Positions 58,143 through 64,000 of a DNA stretch of 64,000 nucleotides are shown here, piece after piece. Both the position numbers and the translations under genes were made by a program. Position 1 is the stretch's first letter. Every line of letters begins with the position of its first letter. The notes beneath the pieces are model-generated. The model was given only the letters and a program-made list of their open reading frames with translations, searched no databases and was not told the origin of the DNA. Source of the stretch: Neocallimastix lanati (nom. inval.). Lineage: Eukaryota; Neocallimastigomycota; Neocallimastigomycetes; Neocallimastigales; Neocallimastigaceae. The stretch covers positions 2,506,001 through 2,570,000 of the forward strand of contig JACVTC010000003.1 in NCBI GenBank assembly GCA_016946835.1. Reading direction: 5' to 3'.

Positions 58143-60089
58143 ATGACTCTCATTAAATTATTTTTAGTGGTTTTATTTGTAACGCTTTCATTTGCTACAA
58201 ATTCTGGTATGTATATTATTAATTATTATTAAATAATTAAATAATATGAAGTATATGTATATTGAAGTTATAAAAAAAAAAAAGAAATTAAATGTTAAAA
58301 TTAATCAATAAATAAGAAATGTAATAAATATTAAATATATTTATTTTTGATATATATATAATAATGAACAATATAATAATATTTATAATAATTGAATAAA
58401 ACAGAAATTTATTTCAGTAATTTAGATGAAGAAATTATTATTGGAAAAGAAAGATTACAAGCTTACACTAATGATCTTGAAGAAGAAGGTTCTATGGTAT
58501 TAAAACTTATCCTTGAAAGTGGTAAGGAATATAATCTTTCTTCTATGGTTTGTCGTGTTGGAAAAGGTCAATTCAATTGGGTACCTCCAAATACTATTCC
58601 AGACAATAGTGTTGGTGTTTTTGAATACGTTATTAACGTTGATGGAGATGAATTCTCTGGTACAAGTGAAAAAATGAGATTTGTAAGTACTCCATCTTCT
58701 TCCTCTGATACAACTTCATCCTCTGATCCATCTTCTTCCTCTGATTCATCATTATCTTCCGTTCCATCTTCCTCTAATACATCTTCTTCTTCTGATGTGA
58801 CCTCTTCCTCTAGTACTACCAAAAGAACAACTACTACCAGAATTTCAACTACAACTACTGAACGTAGAAAAACTACTACCACTTCAAAGAGTTCCTCCAC
58901 TGAAACAATTGATTCTATTGATAATATTTCAGATAATAATTTTGATTCAAATAGTCAAAATGGTAATGGTAATGCCTTTGGTATGCCTGAACAACCACTT
59001 AACAGTACCTCACAACAACCTGCTGGAAACACTAATGATTCAATTACTCAAAACAAATCATTCCAAGGAGTTGATAATTCAAATAATCCAGAAAATAAAA
59101 ATTACTTAATCTATATTGGTGGAGGTAGTGGAATTGTTGTTGTTGCTTTAACTGGTTTATTTGTTGCATACAGAGTAAAATCTAGAAGAAGTCTCAGTGA
59201 ATATGAATTCGATTCAAGACCATACAACAATACTTCAATGGAAATGCCAGCTTTATTAAATGGTAATTTAACTTCAGTAAATGTTATTGGTTCGCCAAAC
59301 TATCTCGATACTCCAAAGGGTAATCAATATGGTGGTTTATATAATAATAACAATAATTATAATAATAACAGTTCAATGTCTTACCGTGGTCCAAATACTA
59401 ATAATAATGGTTATGTATCACCATCTTTATCTGATCAAAGTAGTAATTTAGATACTACATTCTATAATTCACCAAAACAAGGTGTCAAGGGTGATGCCGC
59501 AAATAATTCTAATAATTCAAATAATAAACGTAATACTTATGAAATGATTTCTCCATATGATCCAAGAGAAACAAGTTATCAAAACTATAGTGGAAATTAT
59601 GATGAAAGTTTAGTTTTAGACAATAATAATGGTATTATTAATCTTAATGGCAATCCAAATATGAAATTGAATGTAGATATTAATTCAAAGATTCCAAATT
59701 CCGAGAATTATTCTGCAAATCCAAGATGTGGTAGTTTACCACGCAATAGAGTTCCAGAAGACATTGCAGTTCCATTAATGTCTGATGAAGAAGATGAAGA
59801 AGCTAGAAGAAATTACCGTTCTTCCATTTTAAGTTATATTTCATCAAACCGTGGTTCCTTCTACGGTGATGCCAGTGCCGAACACTCCATAAGTCATATT
59901 TTATTAAATCAAGTATGTACCGTTGCTTATGCCTCCCAACCAGAAAATGAAGATGAATTATACTTATGTGTTGGTGATAAAGTAAAGATTTTAGAAGTTT
60001 ATGATGATGGATGGGCCTACTCCTTACATGTATCTTCAGGTTTAGAAGGTATGATCCCATTAAACTGTACAGCGGAATACTATCAATAA
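58143..60089 (+). CDS. Signal peptide, Kre9-like domain, TM and C-terminal SH3 membrane protein
   Basis: Probable cell-surface protein linking the wall to a cytoplasmic SH3 module. Exon 1 (58143-58206) encodes the signal peptide MTLIKLFLVVLFVTLSFA; donor GTATGT, acceptor ACAG, exon 2 58405-60089, split Glu codon, 582 aa in all. Residues about 22-103 resemble the Ig-like Kre9/Knh1 (Ser-Thr-rich wall protein) domain: strands around MVLKLILESGKEY, GQFNWVPP and VFEYVINV. A Ser/Thr stalk (about 105-180), rich in sites for O-mannosylation, follows. One membrane span (about 256-278, IYIGGGSGIVVVALTGLFVA) is stopped by KSRR. The cytoplasmic region is Asn/Ser-rich with an acidic SDEEDEEA. Residues 526-582 form an SH3 domain: VAYASQPENEDELYL, GDKVKILEVYDDGWAY, then GLEGMIPLNC-AEYY. 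The layout recalls fungal surface sensors such as Sho1 or Fus1, but with one span and a different ectodomain. Ligands are unknown. Confidence 0.9.
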
Positions 60090-60580
60090 GCGAAATTTAA
60101 AAACATAAAAAAAAAAAAAAACAAACAAATTAAAATGTTAAAAACTTATTTTAATTTATTTTTATTTATATAAATAAAAAAGTAAATAAAAATAAAAATA
60201 AAATACATGAGCAAAGAAAGAGAGAAAAAGAGAAAAAAAAAAAAAAAGAAAAAAAGAAGATGGATAATGAATATAATAATAATAAATTAATAAACAAATA
60301 AATAGAATTTTAAAATTTTTATACAATTATTATAATCTATAATTATTAATATACATACAACAGTAGAAAAAAAAAAAAAAAAAAAAAAAGAGGTATTAAT
60401 AAGATACATTTTTTTTTTTACTATTTTATTTTTTTTTTCTTTATTATTATATTATATTATATTATATAATTAATAACTTATAAGTTTTTAATTTTATCCA
60501 TTTTTTTTTTTTTTTTTTTTTAAATATATATAATAAATAAAATTTAAATTTTATTTTATTTTATTCATTTTTTTCATTAC

Positions 60581-60618
<38 letters not shown>

Positions 60619-61179
60619 GTAATGAAAAAAATGAAAGCAATATGTAAATTAAATATATAAATATAAATATAAATATTTTTTATGTTATTTTTTTTTTTTT
60701 TATTAATAATATTTTACCAAATTTATAAAGAAAAATCCTATTTTTATTATATATTTTATTATTAATTTTATTTTAATTTTTAAACTTTTAAATATTTTAT
60801 TTCAAATTTTTATATAGTTTTTTTTTTTTACAATATATTTTTTATTTTTTTTTTTTATTTTTATTTTTAATGTTATAATTTAATAATAAGTTTTATTTTA
60901 TTTTATTTTATTTTATTATATTTTTTATTTTTAAATTTTTTTTTTTTATGTTTATAATTTTATATAAATAAATGAATATAAAGTATATAAAAAATAAAAA
61001 ATAAAAAAAAAAAAAAACAAAAAAAAAAAGGTGTATTTCGTGATTTTAAAAAATTGAATAAAATTTTTAAATTTCGAACGAGTTATTAAATAATATATTA
61101 ATAGTATTTTTTTTTCACAATTTCATTATTTCTCTACTTTACTTTTTATTTTATATTTAAATATATTTCTTATTTACTC
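60090..61179. other. 3' flank of the SH3 gene and intergenic AT-rich stretch
   Basis: No gene seen. Contains (AAAG)n-like purine tract 60210-60258, homopolymers, and the palindrome at 60564-60635. Confidence 0.8.
60564..60635. repeat. Perfect inverted repeat with T20/A18 core
   Basis: TTCATTTTTTTCATTAC (60564-60580) is followed by T20 and A18 and then its exact reverse complement (60619-60635). The whole can form a hairpin of about 35 bp without a proper loop. It lies about 475 bases past the SH3 gene stop. Confidence 0.93.
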
Positions 61180-63203
61180 CTCAGAGACGTGCTACCTTCT
61201 ATGGGGTTCATGGAGAGAAGATAGTGAAAAAAACAAATATTGTGTCGCATTGAAATGGTTTTGGTACAATTGCTTATTCCTGTTTTTAATAATCGATATA
61301 ATCGATATGATTTATTAAAGTTTATTTATTAAAAAGTTTTTTTTTTTTTTTTTTTTTTTTTTTTGGATGATTAAGTAATTATGATACTTTTTTTCTTTTT
61401 TTGTATTTTATTTTTATTTTTATTTTTATTTTTATTTTTATTTTTATTTTTTATTTTTTATTTTTTTTTTTGTATTTCTGTAGGAATTTGATTCATTTCA
61501 CTTCATGCACTTTTTTTTTTTATGATTACTAATCACATAACTTGTTAAAAGAATAAATTGGGAAATTACTTCAAAGGATTCGCATATTTAACAGTATAAG
61601 TTATAAAAGAAACAGGCATTATTCTGAACCCATTATTCCTATCTCCGATATATCTTCTGTATGCTTGTCCCTTCTCGAATACTCAATATTATAATCTCTG
61701 TATTACCCCGAGTATTAATGATTGGAACACCAAAAAAAAAAAAAAAAAAAAAAACGTGACGGACTTTACTAATTATAATTTAATTTTTTTTTTCTTTTTT
61801 TTTAATCCTATTTGTATTTATCTTCTAAGAAGTCGGTAATAGTTCATTTCTGAATTCTTTCTTTAATTCATTATCCATTTCTTGTGTGAACAAGAAAATT
61901 CTTGGTATGCGGGTCCTTTATATTGGTATTCACTCCTCTTGTCAATTCACTAATGACAATTTAAAAATATAGATATATATACTCTCAATCAAATATAATT
62001 TCACATTGGAAGTGGGGAAGGTGTTCTTTTAGGAAACATGTTCTTTTAGGAAATATTTACATTCCCCATAAAAATACATTGAAACTCAGAGATAAAGTGA
62101 AAACTGATTTTTTGCAAATTGGCTCAAGAATCACCCTTCTGTTATTATTTATAATTTCAACATGACTAAACGGCAACTTTAAAAATCTAATTCTTATAAA
62201 TTTCTCCTCAATAGTTATAGCTAGTTACCAGTGTATTTGGTCTAATGGTGAAAAGAATTTCTTTGTATCAATTTTAAAGTTGTTAACAGTAAAATTAAGA
62301 GATTATCTGAATACTGCTCCTATTTTTCTCTTTTTAATGATAGTTCTGACCATTTATCACTTATTCTTTCTTGTAAAAAAAAAAAAAAAAACTTCTCTTG
62401 ATGGTTTTTACTACTCCACCTCCTGATAAAAGAATTAAATGATCTAGTCGAATTTGTTGAGAAAAACATGAAGTAATTTTTTTTTTTATTTTTTTTATTT
62501 TATTTTTTTTTTTAATAATAAATTTATATGTTTACTGGATAGGAATACGAAGCAATTCTTCTTCTCCTCAGGAATCATGGAACATTAATCAATCAACCAA
62601 TTTCAATGTTCAGAAATTTACTTTACTACTCTTTCAATGAACAAAAAAAAAAAAAACAAAGGTATTGATTTGATGGTGTACAAATAAATTTTTTTTTTTT
62701 TTAAAAAAAAAAAAAAATAAATCATTTTTCAATTCTGAGAGGCACTTCTTCTCAGAATGAACCTAATCATGAAGTTACTTATTTCGATTGTTCAAAATGT
62801 CTATTTTTTTTTTATTATTATTATTTAATAAAATTTGGGATGGTGACTTCCTTGATGAATGGAATTCTACATCTATTGTTTCCATTCTTAAAAAATGGGG
62901 GAATCTTTTCAGATTGTTAAAAAAATTTCCCTTGATATTTCACTTATCAATGAAGGATTAAATGATTCTGTTAAAAAAAAAAAAAAAATTTCGAACCTTC
63001 CCTTTTCTCATGGAAAATATTAAGATCAGAACAGTTTGGTTTTTTAGAAATAAAAAAGAACGTATTCTACTTTAGTTCATTTGTCTCCTGTCTCCATTCG
63101 TTAAAGATGCCAATAAAAAAAATATAAATGATCAATTATCCTTTTTTTTTTTTTTTTTTTTGCTTTTCTTGACTTCGTAGAAAAAAAAATTTAATGATCA
63201 ATT

Positions 63204-63242
<39 letters not shown>

Positions 63243-64000
63243 GTTTCATGACCTTAAAAAAAAAAGCTTATGATTCAGTTTCAATTTATAAGCTACTGAC
63301 AAAAACTTAGTAATATTGATATTTCGTGGTAAATGTCTTCGGTTCATTACTAATTTATGTCTTACTTCGAAAGCTCGTGCAAACTTTAATGGTAAAACTT
63401 TCAAAAAAAAAATTACCAATATATTGTGGTGCTGTTTGACAAGGCTGTCCTTTATTACCAAATTTTATTTTATTTAATGTATTTTTTTATCAATGACATA
63501 TTTGATAAATGGGAGAGATATAGTATGTTTACTAAAAGAACAAAAAAAAAAGTAGTACAGTGGTTTATTTGCTGATGACATTGTTTTGTTGGCCCTTACA
63601 AAATCTTCTCTAAATAACCTTTTAAAATGAAATATCTTTTTTTGAAGACAGTAAATGCACTTCACTTGCTGTTAAACCAAAAAGAACTTTTTACTTTCAC
63701 AACATTATGAAATTCTTATATTTTAGGCTTGGCATGAACCATCTACCAAAGTGTTAATCAATATACATATCTTGGAATACCTTTCAATGAATCATTGAAT
63801 TTAGAGCCTATTATTGCTAGGATGAACAATAAAATAAGTTATACAGTTACTTTTTTCTTTAGATTTTTAACCAATAGGAACATACCTTTCTATTTTATAA
63901 ATTCTTGTTCTAGTTTCTTTTGTTTTTAATTCAGTTTTTTTTCTTTACTGTGCACCTTTATTAGGATCAAATAAAATAATAAAAAAAAAAACACTTACAA
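61180..64000 (+). mobile_element. Degenerate LINE (non-LTR retrotransposon), endonuclease and RT, copy 2
   Basis: A broken LINE running off the right end. Endonuclease motifs: NIYIPHKN (about 62058), IIYNFNMT in place of GDFN (about 62150) and SDHLSL (about 62346). RT motifs: LKKKAYDSVSIYKLL (motif A, about 63255-63300), QGCPLLP (motif B, about 63437-63460), GLFADDIVLLALTKSSL (motif C, 63563-63615), then QYTYLGIPFNESLNLEPI (about 63760-63815). Several frames and stops interrupt it, and poly-A/T runs lie throughout. The left border is approximate; 61180-61300 has LINE-like composition only. Two minus-strand frames over 63246-63665 are antisense shadows. Confidence 0.82.

Noticed and set aside
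59803-60060. 85-residue frame antisense to the SH3 domain
   Set aside because: Shadow of the real coding exon.
63246-63665. Two minus-strand frames near the right edge
   Set aside because: Antisense to the LINE RT motifs A to C, which read convincingly on the plus strand.

Overview
The window looks like nuclear DNA of an anaerobic gut fungus (Neocallimastigomycota) or a similarly extreme AT-rich early-diverging fungus. The evidence is very low GC, long homopolymer and (ATT)n tracts everywhere, asparagine-rich proteins, small introns with GTAAGT/GTATGT-like donors and AG acceptors, and fungal proteins (an Ase1/MAP65 homologue, a forkhead factor, a Kre9-like/SH3 membrane protein). The organism call is inference. 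The proteins and introns are read directly from the sequence.

Four host genes can be built. On the minus strand there is an 11-exon Ase1/PRC1/MAP65 spindle-midzone bundler (7570 to 1985, about 1202 aa) and a CCT6 chaperonin subunit (9202 to about 12318, about 537 aa, start codon apparently split by an intron). On the plus strand there is a two-exon forkhead transcription factor (31346-33889, 789 aa) and a two-exon secreted/membrane protein with signal peptide, Kre9-like domain, Ser/Thr stalk, one membrane span and a C-terminal SH3 domain (58143-60089, 582 aa). Long AT-rich, gene-poor stretches separate them.

The rest is mobile-element debris. A LINE fragment opens the window and a longer LINE copy (endonuclease plus reverse transcriptase motifs) closes it. 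A frameshifted FLYWCH-MULE transposase lies beside a 2.2-kb AT satellite array. A broken copia element lies at 20-23 kb. A dense copia/LTR nest occupies 36.8-48.2 kb: four copies of a roughly 200-bp LTR in an (ATT)n tract, a small internal-deleted element, a nearly intact Gag ORF with one UAG, a broken plus-strand gag-protease-RT element and a broken minus-strand gag-integrase element.

The most interesting signal is shared by the LTR elements. Immediately after the LTR end (TAACA), several copies carry GATTAAGAGTCTCAT or a close variant. This is the exact complement of the anticodon arm of a tRNA-Lys(CUU)-type tRNA, which suggests priming by an internally cleaved half-tRNA, as known for Drosophila copia, but with lysine tRNA instead of initiator methionine tRNA. 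No functional tRNA, rRNA or CRISPR was seen.
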